Shown here: in pieces, positions 29,060-39,108 of the stretch
Layout of the letters: the number at the start of each line of letters is the position of its first letter
Position numbering within the stretch: the first letter of the stretch is position 1
Assembly: GCA_003427395.1 (NCBI GenBank)
Contig: BFEA01000458.1
Span: 968,014-1,007,121, forward strand
Direction: 5' to 3'
DNA length: 39,108 nucleotides
Origin: Chara braunii
Taxonomy: Eukaryota; Streptophyta; Charophyceae; Charales; Characeae
Translations under genes and position numbers: made by a program
The notes under the pieces: model-generated
Told to the model about the DNA's origin: nothing
The model's database searches: none
Seen by the model: the letters and a program-made list of their open reading frames with translations, nothing else

Positions 29060-29190
29060 TTTTTTTTAAAGAAAAACACCTCTTGCAGTTGCTAGGGGTG
29101 TTGATAACAGCAATCACCTCTAGCACCCCAAGGGAGGCTCCATCTATTGGTGGGGAGCATCACCTGCTGGAAAGCGGGTCCAGCGTCCCA
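29060..29190 (-). repeat. Retroposon-like repeat Y, copy 4
   Basis: The plus strand reads T-run, GCTAGGGGTG, GGGAGGCTCCATCTATTGG and TGGGGAGC; the reverse complement matches 24261-24402 end to end. It lies right beside the inverted X copy. Confidence 0.75.
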
Positions 29191-29814
29191 TATACAACAT
29201 GGAATTGTCTGAAGTAACAAGGAGGTCTGCCAGCATTGATTCCCCTGGAATCCAGGGGATTAACTGGGCAGGCACAATGGGAACAAATATGGAGAGAGGC
29301 GTGCTGAGAAAACCCCGCATTTTATCCATGCCAAAAACTGTGCTTACTAGCTGAGGTTTGGCAGCAGCACGTAGTGATGGACCCATTCCAAATCAGTCAC
29401 GACGGGCTCCAATCGGATGGTAATCGGGAGTAAGGGGTGGGTTCCCTCCTCCCGGGGGTGACCGGAGGTGAATGCCCATCCCAGCTCCCCATTTCCATCC
29501 TACTTGGGCCCACCTTGGCCCTGTTTGGACGGAACCCTCATACTCCCTGCCGTACCAACTCAGAACCGTCAATGTGTGACCGGGAAGGGGGAAAAAGTCT
29601 GGGAAATCAGAGGGAGGGGGGTATCATTAGAGATGACTTGTGAACTTAACACCCCTATCAAATACCCATCTGCTAAAGAAAATACTTTTTTTCTTTTCTC
29701 TTTTTAACAAGGGTGACAGCCTTGAGATAACATCGTGAAACTGACCGGCCTGGATTTGAACTCAGGTCTGCATTTCAACATTGTCTTGAGGACTTTCTGG
29801 CATCGGTATGAGCC
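29191..29814. other. No gene recognised
   Basis: Moderately GC-rich spacer. Read on the minus strand, near 29755-29790, GAAATGCAGACCTGAGTTCA resembles the GAAATACAGACCCAGGTTCG word of the 96-bp repeat, so it may be a further relic of that family. Confidence 0.4.
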
Positions 29815-29990
29815 TTACAAACCTTGAAATTGGCCCGAATAGCAATCTACAATTACGCATTTACTCCTGCTTCCGTACCTGTTGGTGATCCAAGTGTCCT
29901 TGACGCTTCTGGCTATTGATTCGCCAAGTCCAGAGGGGATAGGAAGAGGCTTCAGTGATCCCAGACGTGTGCCTAAAGATAGGGTTTTAT
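29815..29990 (-). pseudogene. Gypsy integrase N-terminal fragment
   Basis: Minus-strand reading LGSLKPLPIPSGLGESI, then VKDTWITNRYGS and CVIVD matches the part of the gypsy integrase at 8820-8940 (LLKPLPIPAGPGQSI, VMDTLVTSKNGK, VIVD). It is short, diverged and lacks flanking LTRs. Confidence 0.7.
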
Positions 29991-30930
29991 CCAGTTGGAG
30001 AACTTCAACTCTCAACGTATGCATGAGCTTCCCTTCTTGTATCGGGCCACCAGAACTGTTGCCATAGGTGAGTACAGGTCATTCTGAAACCAAAATGTCC
30101 AACATTTTTGTGATATTACCCAAAACATAGACTCTAAATTTCTAAAAGGGCTTCTCGTGGGGGACGCATAACCTTTCAAGCCCATCTTTACTAAGCATCA
30201 GCCAATTTTAGACTCGGCTATAACGACATTATCCTTGTTTTGAGGGTGTTCAATGACCTCTCTAAGTATGCCACCTCTGGGGTTGGAGTCAATGAGGATT
30301 TGTTACTTGCCTGGGCCTACAGTACAGTGCCTGCCTCCCAAAAAAAAAGCCTTCAACTGCCAGACAGAAAGGTCCTATCACTATGCTAGGCAAATAGATA
30401 CTAATTCAGAAGTCACCAGATACAAACCAGTAAAGAGATGAATGAAACAATTGTACATACTTTTTGTTCGGTTCCAAGTTCAAATCCCAGCAAGAGCAAA
30501 AACAACAACAATCTAATACAGCAAATGCTTGGGAGGAGGTTGCAGGTTCAAATCCGGCAATCCCCCAACGGTCCTCCCCCCTCAGTTCGCAGTCATCTGA
30601 GAACATCACAAGCTCCTACCGAAAAAGGGTTTTGCATTCGCAAAGAATATATGAAACACAAAATTGTGAGAAGTGCAGTAGGACACTAGCGTGTGTGGTT
30701 TAGTATTTAAAAGTTGAAACATGAAATCTGGAAATTGCAGGCTCTAGAATCAATTGCTCCATTTACTCTCCAGAAGTTGCTTTGCATAGTGGGTGACGGT
30801 CGTTTCCATTAGCTCAGTGCAATCAGTTCACTGGTTGCGCTCCTCACCAAGGTTGTATTTGAACTTCACCTTCTAAAAGATGTTGGGTCTTCCTCTTCGT
30901 CCTCGCACCGGCCTCTGCCCCATGACATCG
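29991..30930. other. No gene; possible tRNA-derived pieces
   Basis: CAAGTTCAAATCCCAGC (about 30476-30492) and GCAGGTTCAAATCCGGC (about 30542-30558) both fit the pol III B-box GGTTCRANYCC. TAGCTCAGTGC (30810-30820) fits an A-box, and a weak B-box-like segment follows at 30851-30866. None folds into a convincing tRNA by eye. Confidence 0.4.
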
Positions 30931-31125
30931 TCAACGTTCGCATGATCCATCCATGGTCGGAGAATGCATCTTCCTCCAACCTGTGAGTTTTGACACCATG
31001 TAGGGCATCAATTTGGAGGCATGAAACAAAGGATACGCCTTCAGATGCGCAAGTATGTCCACGAGGTAAGAAGGTCCATCCGGATCACCGTCAACAACAT
31101 GAAGACTGATGAAGTACCTCCTGAG
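30931..31125 (-). pseudogene. Gypsy integrase C-terminal fragment
   Basis: Minus-strand reading DGDPDGPSYLVDILAHLKAY, then PLFHASKLMPY and SPTMDGSCE matches the integrase/chromodomain junction of the element at 9610-9770 (YPIFHASKLAPF, PPTMDGHVD). On this strand it lies upstream of the N-terminal fragment at 29815-29990, the wrong order for one element. Confidence 0.75.
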
Positions 31126-31970
31126 GTCGGCCACTTTGGTCGCAGTTTCTTGCAGACACCTTCTACGATTGCAAACGCAAACAAGATGCGGGTGTGTTTT
31201 CTTGAGTGTTACGATCCTGGTCAATTCCAGAGTGCAAATACACAAGGAAGTACAATGTCGTCCAATTGCAAAAAGAAAGCAATGAACTTGAGAGGACAAA
31301 GATCCCAAAGAAGAAGAAAAAGATATACACCAGCAAAAGAAAAGACCAATGGCAATTCCCTCTTCTCTCGCCAACCAACTCCTCCTCCTTACCTCCCCCT
31401 CTCTTATTCAAACAAATAATAATAATAATAATAATAATAACGACGGATGGCTGAACCAGAATCAACGTCCGGATCCCTCTTTTACTGCTAGCACAATGTG
31501 AGGTCCACCATAACCATGAATCCCATCGTCCTCCTCCTCCAGCAAGTACTGGCTATGGCGGACATCAGGGACCAACCCCTCAGTTGCAAAAGACAATTTG
31601 AAAGCAGCTGTGTCACTGCTCCTCAGGCCGCCATGCCTGACTCTGCCTCGAAGCCTTCTCGTAGCAGCGCACCCTAACTAGGGCCTTCCAGCAGCACCGC
31701 CAACCAAGAAGATGAGGATGCCAACCTCCATCATAGCCAGGTGAGTACCTTGCCACTCTCCTCCTTCACCCCCTTCTTCCTCCTCCTCCTATCGGCGATG
31801 CTCCACCATATCCAAGTTGAGAGCTCCCGGCCTTCTTCCTCCTCCTACCCGCATGGCCTCCAAGCAACCGGTACCTCCTCCCTTTCGGAGGGAAATATCG
31901 TTGCAGGCTCTGATACTGTCCGCACAGGCCCTAGACTCAGTCAGGCAACTTGGACTGGTACCCGCCTAGA
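31126..31970. other. No gene; (ATA)n microsatellite at 31411-31440
   Basis: An AAT/ATA run of about 28 bases is clear. The rest, with CCTCCTCCTCC words around 31523-31850, gives no domain-bearing ORF. Confidence 0.5.
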
Positions 31971-32083
31971 CCTACCGTCTTCACCCAAATAGAACACGCC
32001 GTCATTATAGCTGTATTTAGCACAACTTTCCGTCCAGATGCAGCGATAATGACCGGGCGTTCTATTCCGGTGAAGACGGTAGG
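31971..32083. mobile_element. Palindromic fold-back element, copy 3 (113 bp)
   Basis: Outer arms CCTACCGTCTTCACC and GGTGAAGACGGTAGG are perfect inverses. The inner arms carry AATAGAAC...CGTCATTATAGCTG and its partner. The asymmetric centre is reversed relative to copies 1 and 2, so it sits in the opposite orientation. It lies 15 bases before the left end of the next LINE. Confidence 0.88.
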
Positions 32084-32104
32084 CCTTGGTTCAACAACGG
32101 CCTA

Positions 32105-33037
32105 ATGTTTTTGGGCCGTAAATGCAATGAATATTCAAGGATGCTGGCTATGCAAAAAAATCTTGAGGAAATTGACACTCAAAAGCAATTACAGCAACTT
32201 CAAAAACAAGAAGAGGACTTGTCACAGGAAAATAGAACCGAGATTACCCAAAAATTTGTTGACCTAGAATCCAAACTTCTAAAATTTATGGAACATCGAT
32301 GGCAAGGAATCAGAATCAGAGGAAAAATAAAAGGTCACAACACGGAAGGCGTCATGGACGCCATATTTTTCGCAACAGCAAGGGCAAATACTGGTCGTAC
32401 CACTATTGAAGCTTTTTACGATCCTCAAGGTAATCACCATCCTCTGGTCACATTAACAGCAGGATGTACGAAAATAGCAAGAGACTTCTACAAATCCCTC
32501 TTTACATCAGAATGTAAACAGTCGAAACAACAAAGGAAAAGAGAGGTAGAAAGTTTCCTAGAGCCACTAACTAAGTCCCTAACTGATCAACAAAAAGAGA
32601 TGTTTGAGAACCCCCTCACAAAAGAGAAAATTTGGACATCCCTGATGATGATGGAAGAAGAAAAAAAACCCGGGATCGACAGCCTGCCGAAAGAATTTTG
32701 GGAAGCCATGTGGGGCTTCTTGGTACAAAATCTGATGGAATTCTACCACGCAGTATGGACGACGGGCTCTATGGGGGAAATAGTGGGACAAGGGGTACTC
32801 AATCTACTGTACAAAAAAGGAGATAAAGCTAATATCCGTAATTATAGACCAATCACCCTTCTCACGGTAGTATATAAGATGGCAGCGAAAACCTTAACGA
32901 ATCGAATGAGCAAAGTCATTTATGATATTATACACCCCACTCGAACTGGTTTTATAGAAGGGAGGAATATCCAGGATAACATATTACTCGTAAATGAATT
33001 AATCAAACTCTCTAGGCAATCCAAACACAATGCATAA
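32105..33037 (+). pseudogene. LINE ORF2 fragment: linker and N-terminal RT
   Basis: 310 codons open from an ATG at 32105 that is probably internal to the original ORF2. The first 120 residues are the coiled, Gln-rich linker that follows the endonuclease in LINE ORF2. RT motifs follow: EEEKKPGIDSLPKEFWEAMW, KKGDKANIRNYRPITLLTV, then PTRTGFIEGRNIQDNI. After about 33020 the reading stops at TAA TAA, exactly where the catalytic part (motif A Asp onwards and the xADD box) should come. No stop interrupts these 310 codons, so the deletion may be older than most point decay or the copy may be fairly young. Confidence 0.88.
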
Positions 33038-34882
33038 TAAGGAGAGTAGTCTGGCAGGCAGTGATTCAACCCAAAACAAAAGGGGGCCTTGGAATAATAG
33101 ATCCCACCACTCAAACAATGGCACTATCAATTCAATGGATTAAACGTTTGCTCTTCAACCCGGAGACTCCATGGTCACCCCTAGCAGAAGAACAGATCTC
33201 GAGACTCGCCCCAGAAGTACCAAGCGGGACTGACCCACTGATATGGCTGGAAAATCGATATTGGTTCATTCCCTGAAGCAAAGTGCAACCTCAGGACCAT
33301 CCAGTGAAATCTCATCGCCAGACCACACATATAGACATAAAAAACGATCCTTTTTGGACAGACATCCTCAAGACATGGCGTAAATTGCCCCTACCAGACA
33401 AAATCCCCCCAACAAGATGGGAAGAAGTCTGTCAACAATCCCTTTTCAATAACCGGTGGATCACAGACCCACAAGGAAGGATGTTCCACTGCATGGCGCG
33501 GTATTAAGGATTGGAGACATATGGAACCCAGAAACATCGGACTGGCATTCTCTTGAGACCTATTACCTACCTTAAAGTATTCCAGAGGAACAACAGGTGC
33601 ACTCGACAATATTATAGAGGCCATCCCGATTGAATGGATGAGGATACTCAGGAAAGGTCCCCAACTAAAAGAGAGTGATTGGGTCGGAATCCAAGAGAAC
33701 CCACAACAAATAGGAAATATTGTAATGACAAACGGAAGGGGATCAGTCCTACTTACATTATTTCATATTAATCAGGGTAACAAAATAAAAGAAACCCATA
33801 CTAAAGAAACTATATGGATGGAAGTGAATCAGGTTTTCAGGATTAGAGTGCTGAAACATAAAGACCATTGGATTGCTTTCAAGCCATCGTGTGCGATTAA
33901 TAAACTACCACTGGATCCAATTTATTGGTCATGGTCAGTCCCTACTAGAGGCCAAAAAAATTGTACTCGAAAAATCCACTCCCTATCGGTCAAATCTACT
34001 TACAGAATGCTAAGGCCTAGATTGGAGTTGAGAGACCGAGTAGAAGCCAGACGGATGAAACATTTGAATGTGAGTAAAGAAAACCTTAGGCACATCAAGT
34101 GGTTCCAAACCATTAAAGCCAGACCTACTAAAATCGCCTCACTGCAATGGCAAATTGACCACTTGTGCCTCCCAACAAATGATTGGCTGATTGATAGAAC
34201 TTCGCTGGAAGAAAAAGGACTTGCTTTCCCTTGGTGCAAAATTATGCTCCTCTGTATTCCCTTCCATAAATATCCCTGAAACCATAGAACGTATCTTTCT
34301 TCAATGTCCGGGTGCTCTTTGGCTATGGCGCTGGTGGGACAGGATTTGGAGTACCTTAGAAACCTCCCTGAAGTGGCCATGGGATTGGAAGGCTCTATTA
34401 TGTGAGACCTGGACACAGGCCCAGAAAGATGATTTTTCCAATAATTCATTTAAAACCATCAGAAGAGCCATCCTTTGGGCCCTCTGGAATCATCGTTGTA
34501 CTTTCGAAATGGAAGGCGCCAGGCTGGACGGCCCAGAACTTACTGAGGAATCAAGCTGCAAATCCATATAGTTATCACAGTCCAATGGAATAAAGTCAAG
34601 GAAAAAATCAAGTTCCTAATGAATGAAAAAGAAATCCACCATCAAATCCAACTTTACAGTGGCGCATGGCTAGGGGGGCCTCAAGGAGGAAAGATTGGAA
34701 GGATTAGAGAAAGTGGGGTCAAGGAAGTGTTAAAAGGAGGACAGAAGATGGAACTGCAAAAGGACTACAGACTGGTTTTTCAGGATTGGACGAATATTGA
34801 TCCATCAATACCCCTTCGCCCTTTATCAGAATTCCCAGACCCCTTCCCCCCCTCCTCTTTAACTCTGGTCCCCATAAGTTGA
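33030..34882 (+). pseudogene. LINE ORF2 C-terminal region and zinc-finger tail, broken
   Basis: In the frame of 33061, VVWQAVIQPKTKGGLGIIDP is the conserved block after RT in plant LINEs, followed by TMALSIQWIKRLLF. Reading goes on through a TGA (33274) to 33507, then changes frame to 33638-34279, again near 34230 into 34191-34571 and again by 34619-34882. FPWCK and ETIERIFLQCPGALWLWRWW correspond to the zinc-binding region often found at the C-terminus of such LINE proteins (zf-RVT type). The end DYRLVFQDWTNIDPSIPL is shared with the 26.2-kb copy. Confidence 0.82.
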
Positions 34883-35386
34883 TATGGTTGTGATTGAGTT
34901 CTGGCTTGGCATCCCGAGTGAGCAGTCAAGTTCTCTGGCAGAGTTTTGAAGACTGATTCAAGGAGTTGCTGCAAATAGAAGTAGATCTGTGAATCTAAGC
35001 CACAGGTCATGTGGCCAACGGCCAAAGAAATAGTGAAAAAGTACAATATGGTAACTGAGGTAACATGAAAAGGGAGAAAAAGAGTAAAGATTACAGACTG
35101 GTCTTCCATAACTAGTCTGTAGTGGATATATGGAGGTTTGAACAGGGCTAGATGTAATAGTTATTTCTGGCGCTCGACTAGGGGTGAAGAGGCTCAAAAT
35201 AAAACCCCATCAGACACTTCTACATCAGTATGTTCATCTTTTTCTCACATAAGGGACGCTGAGCCCGGTTCTCAGCAAGTGTTCCGATTTTGTCACCCCG
35301 GGTAGACTGTGAGGACCCCGGCCTCAACATATTCATAAGTAATATAAGCCTTGGGCACTGGGCCCTTTTGAAAAAAAAAAAAAAAA

Positions 35387-35549
35387 GGCCTACAACTACT
35401 GGGCATCTAAAAGTACTAACTTTTTGTCTTCTTCTGCTGGGCCTACCGCAACTCGAGCGCTACCGGTACCGATACTACCCTACTTGAGTGTGCCCTAAGC
35501 TACCCATATGGCCACTTGAGTGTTGTTCCCTGTTGCAACCCTCAAAGTC
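35387..35549. other. Junction between two LINEs
   Basis: Short spacer after the poly-A. It may already be the 5' UTR of the next LINE; no boundary is visible. Confidence 0.4.
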
Positions 35550-38500
35550 ATGGCACGGCCACAAGTAAGTACCAGCCACGGGGGCCTCTCAAACAAAAAA
35601 ACAAGTGCCCTGGCAGGCCAAACACACACTCAGGCCAACAACCACTCAGACAGGCACAAGGACCAGCAAGCACGCACACACACAGACTTCGAAAACTCAG
35701 CAGAACACAGGAATCTCAGCAAGGCATACATTCCAGCGACAAAACTTGGAAATCAGCAGTTTCTCTCAGTCCGCGTTTTTCCAGGTGATTACATTAGGTT
35801 GAAGTGGTCTTGTGGATCATGGCACCTAACCGCAGCTGTCTATTCATTGTCACAGCAACAGCTGCCTGGGTGCGGTTTCACCCCCTGTGCTCTGTTATCA
35901 CAACCCCCTGTCTGTTCCCCGCAGCAGCTGCAAACGGAGTCCTGCGATGTGGGTCCGGCTGCGGAGCCGCCCACCACGCTTAGCTTGAGGCTGTCACTGT
36001 CACAGGTACCATCACAGTCTCAATCACAACTGCGGACACAAGGGGAGCCGGGAACAAAAATACAGTCCCAGGAGGGGAATGGGGGTGGGGGACGAGAGTA
36101 TGCTCCAGAGCCAGTAAGAGCATCTGGCCTTGACGAGAAAGGGCCACAGGCTGCTAGGCTTACCGAAGTCGTCTCAGAACTCACCGGCGAGCGAAAATTC
36201 CTGCTGCTCGCTCCCACGGAAAATTCCAAGCACCAGACAGGTCCCTGCCCCCCTCAAGATGACCGGTTGGTTCCATATGGGGTGACCCAGGACCGCCCAC
36301 ACTCCGGGCCTCTACAACTGATGACGGATCCGGTACTCCAATCCGCCTCTCGGGGTGTGGACAACGATCAATTGGAACACGAAAAGGCCCAAACTGGCCA
36401 GCAACGGCCAATGGCGCAGCAACAGCACTCCGGCCCGCACGAGCAGCACCTAAACACTGGAGTTGAGCCTCACCAACAGGCCACGGCCCCACAGGGGAAG
36501 CAGTCTACTCAGGACAGTGCACGGATCCGCCCGCCGGAGCAGCCTGGGTATCAATCCGACATGATGCAATTGGACCACCTCGCACACCCACAACAACAAC
36601 ACGAGGCCTGCCAGTACCAGCAACAAGGACACACATAGCAACATCAGCTGCTCACCTGCCCGCAGCAGGAGGACAACCATCACCTGCCTCAACCGCTGTT
36701 GACCCACCAGCAGCACCAGGAGCAGCAGCAACTCATGCACGACATCCAGGCCCCTCCCGTGGAGAGCCACCTCCAACAACATAACCCATGACAACAGGAT
36801 TACTTGCCGCAGCAGCAGCAGCATAACGACAAAATGCCTCACATGCAAATGCAGGACCAGCGACAGCAACAACAGCAATGCATGCAACAGAATGACTGTG
36901 AGGAGCACCTCCGGCTGCTGCTCCAAGCACAGCTGGCGCAATATCAACAGCAACAATACCAGGATCGGCTAACACGGCAGCATCTGCTGCTCCAACGCTT
37001 GCACTTGCAGTGGCAGCACCAGCTTTGCTGTCAACAGCAACAAGTCCTGCAGCAGCAGCAACTTCAACTCCATATGTTCTGGCAGCAAGAGGCAGAGTGC
37101 CAAAAGGCGCAGGAACATCACCCGCAGCCTATGTCGGATCATACTGTCCTTTCTCTTCCGGACTGGTACAACGACAGGCAGATCCCTCAGGACATGGACA
37201 CATCTGCCCCCCCTTCTGATCTGCCACAGACTGTTCAAAAGCAACAGCAAGCCCCGCCTGATCTGCTGCAGCCCGCTCAACAACAACAGCATGCCCCGCC
37301 TATGGATATGGAGGTGGAGTCGGTCCCCCCACAGTCGTCATCACCTGAAGCGGCTGACCCGCCGTCTTTGGCGGCGAACGAAGAGATCCAGCAAAAATTA
37401 GCATTTCTCACGGAATGGACCCTCACCAAGATCTTCTCTATGTCAGATAACAAGCCAGGTGACAAAATGAACAACAGATATTGGGGAGAGGCTAAAAGAG
37501 TTCTCATGTACAGCCCCAGGGTCCTGGCTACGGTCGACAAGTACAGCATAGTCTCTGCAATAGACTGGATGGATGTGGGAGCCGCAATAGTGCTCGTCAT
37601 CAATGATTTTCTAGACAAAATTCATAACTATGCCAACGCCTGCTTTGGACAGAAATCAGACGACGACATTCGACCGCTCCTGGAGGACACTGGGGAGGCA
37701 TTCCTTCACGAGGGACTTGCCTGGCCCAAAGTACTGGTGCACGAACTTTGCACCACGCTGCATACCATCCAGGAACAACCCGGGACTGCTGCCCAACAGC
37801 AACCGACAATGGTTTTGGCTGTGACCCCCCCATAGTCACACGGCCCTCACCCCACACCTCACCCCATGGGGTCCGCCGAGGGTGCACCACTGGGGAGCTC
37901 AGTCGGGTTGCTAGAAAGTCAACCTGCACGACCCCCAGGTGGTCCTGTTGTCCATGATGACGATGACGCAGATGACTGTCAGTCACATTCAGACAACGAC
38001 AGACAATTGGTGACTCCCCCGAAAAAGATGCGGGAGGTGGTCCGGCTACAAGTGGATGACAGCTCTCCGGTTGTGATGCCCTCGGGGGTACCCATCTTCC
38101 CCATCAAAAGGGAGAAGGAAGGAGGCCAATGGCTGTTGCGCCTTGGCCCCCCACTGGATACCACCCGCCAGTCTCAACAACCGAAGTCCGCATCAACGAC
38201 GATGAACCTGACGGTTGAAGGCTGGAGGGGGAACCCCTCGACGGCCGTGATCCTTAAGCGCCTAAAGTACAGGGTCAGGGAGTCTAACACTTCTGACGTG
38301 TTGGGGGTGGTCCTCCCTCAGACCCACACATTCCCGAAGGGTTTAATCCCGGCCCTGCTTCTGATGGACCCCCAAAACAGAGCCACCAAAACAGGTGCGG
38401 ACTACAGGTGGTTCAGTCACCATCAACTGATGGACCTCCCCACAACAAGATTCGTGACCAACTATGCCTGGGTAGCGAGTAGGGTCCTCACCTTTATGCA

Positions 38501-38585
38501 GACCTTCTTGGAAGACAATATCCTCGAAGAGCACAACGAGTGGGATGATCCACAGTGCGTGCTCCCCGTCAAGGTCATGCCTTGA
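35550..38585 (+). pseudogene. Probable LINE ORF1, Gln-rich, about 1000 codons
   Basis: One frame runs from an ATG at 35550 to TGA at 38583-38585 with internal stops at 36636 (TAG), 36789 (TGA) and 37833 (TAG). The first and third fit C-to-T changes in Gln codons. The N-terminal two thirds are rich in Gln, His and Pro with runs such as QQQQ and QHQ. A more globular part follows (about 37380-37790: TEWTLTKIFSMSDN, KRVLMYSPRVLATVDKY, IDWMDVGAAIVLVINDFL), then a final segment (37990-38585) with SGVPIFPIKREKEGGQWLLR and LPTTRFVTNYAWVASRVL. I recognise no RRM or CCHC knuckle. Assignment as ORF1 rests on its place before the endonuclease. A GTAAGT near 35574 and a pyrimidine-rich CAG near 35784 could mark an intron instead. 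Confidence 0.5.
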
Positions 38586-38619
38586 GGATCCGGACTCGTG
38601 ATTGCAAAAGACCGCCAAA

Positions 38620-39108
38620 ATGATGGTCCCTCCCCTACCGAATACTATTGCAGCGAGCAGCAGCTCGCTGCTTTCTAATAGAGCCGGCCATTCAATGGTC
38701 CGGCCGCGGGGGCGGTCTCTTGACTCTCTGCCCCGGCTCACCCCCCCTTCACCGCCCCTCCTACCACCGCCCCTCCAATGTCCACCGCCCCCCCAGGTTC
38801 TTCCTAGAGTTAAGGGGCCGCCCCAATGGGCAACTAAACTGGCCCAGGCAGACATAGACATTCGATCCCTTAATGTCAACGGCCTCATTCAGGCGTCGAC
38901 ATAAAAAAAGGATGCGATCTTCGATATGATCAAACCCGCGGTGGCGGGGTCATGGCCAGATGCCATCTGCATCCAAGAGACACACCTGCAGGACACTCCA
39001 GCGCACAACGCAGAAGGGAAATCTATATGGCCATATGTATCCTACTCGGCACCGGCCAGAAACAGGGCATCTGCAGGGGTGGCGATCTGGCTTCCCCCGT
39101 CCTCCAGA
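38620..39108 (+). pseudogene. LINE ORF2 start: APE-type endonuclease, partial
   Basis: From an ATG at 38620 a Pro-rich lead is followed by DIDIRSLNVNGL (catalytic Asn), a TAA at 38902-38904, then in the same frame AIFDMIKPAVAG, PDAICIQETHL (the QE of the active site), YVSYSAPARNRASAGVAIW to the window edge. This is the N-terminal third of an exonuclease-endonuclease-phosphatase domain that nicks target DNA for LINE insertion. The stop just after the first motif disables this copy unless read through. Confidence 0.8.

Larger units (their letters stand above)
32099..35386 (+). mobile_element. LINE with internal deletion of the RT core
   Basis: Plant-type LINE remnant: linker and N-terminal RT (32105-33037), C-terminal region with GGLGI block and zinc-finger tail (33030-34882), 3' UTR with GGGTAGACTGTGAGGACCCC and poly-A (35371-35386). 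The 5' part (ORF1, endonuclease) is missing. GGCCTA occurs at 32099-32104 and right after the poly-A at 35387-35392 and may be a short target duplication; at six bases it is weak evidence. Confidence 0.85.
35550..39108 (+). mobile_element. 5' half of a LINE running off the window
   Basis: A Gln-rich ORF1 (35550-38585, one frame with three stops) followed by the start of an ORF2 endonuclease (about 38620 to the edge). Order and type fit an APE-class LINE. RT and the 3' end would lie beyond the window. Confidence 0.75.

Noticed and set aside
32099-32104. GGCCTA as a firm target-site duplication of the core-deleted LINE
   Set aside because: Six bases is too short to trust when a related copy has 17; mentioned only as possible.

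Overview
This window is eukaryotic nuclear DNA made almost entirely of decayed retroelements and short repeats. I see no convincing intact host gene. The best clue to the organism is the element set: a Ty3/gypsy chromovirus with an initiator-Met-type primer site, plant-type LINEs with a degenerate RT zinc-finger tail, and a Penelope-like element (PLE) with its GIY-YIG nuclease N-terminal to the RT, an arrangement reported from the green lineage and protists. Together with N-gaps, CT/CA microsatellites and heavy nesting, this suggests a large repeat-rich green-lineage genome. A streptophyte alga of the Chara type is my guess and is not proven. Many ORFs that look long here lack an ATG, so starts are given only where an ATG is visible.

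Layout. 1-2055: microsatellites and diffuse repeat relics. 2061-11108: one complete but multiply broken Ty3/gypsy chromovirus (LTRs of 1126 and 1093 bp, 5-bp target duplication GCATC, PBS, PPT, gag, PR, RT, RNase H, IN, chromodomain). 11821-18621: a minus-strand PLE (basic N-terminal region, GIY-YIG, RT) between 304/398-bp direct repeats, with a nested insertion at 15304-15815. 18622-25133: a mosaic of short dispersed repeats, including two copies of a roughly 100-bp near-perfect palindrome. 25134-31970: a 5'-truncated LINE with a perfect 17-bp target duplication, a second retroposon sharing its last 30 bases, a 317-codon minus-strand ORF of unknown origin, a 36-bp minisatellite, and two gypsy integrase fragments in non-collinear order. 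31971-35386: a third palindrome, then a LINE whose RT catalytic core has been deleted. 35550-39108: the 5' half of another LINE, with a Gln-rich ORF1 of about 1000 codons and the start of an APE-type endonuclease, running off the right edge.

The genes act as parts of separate transposons and not as one pathway. The more notable items are the PLE with its flanking pseudo-LTRs and altered catalytic motif, the three-copy palindromic element present in both orientations, the shared 3' tail linking a LINE to a different minus-strand retroposon, the core-deleted LINE, and the unexplained ORF at 27180-28133.
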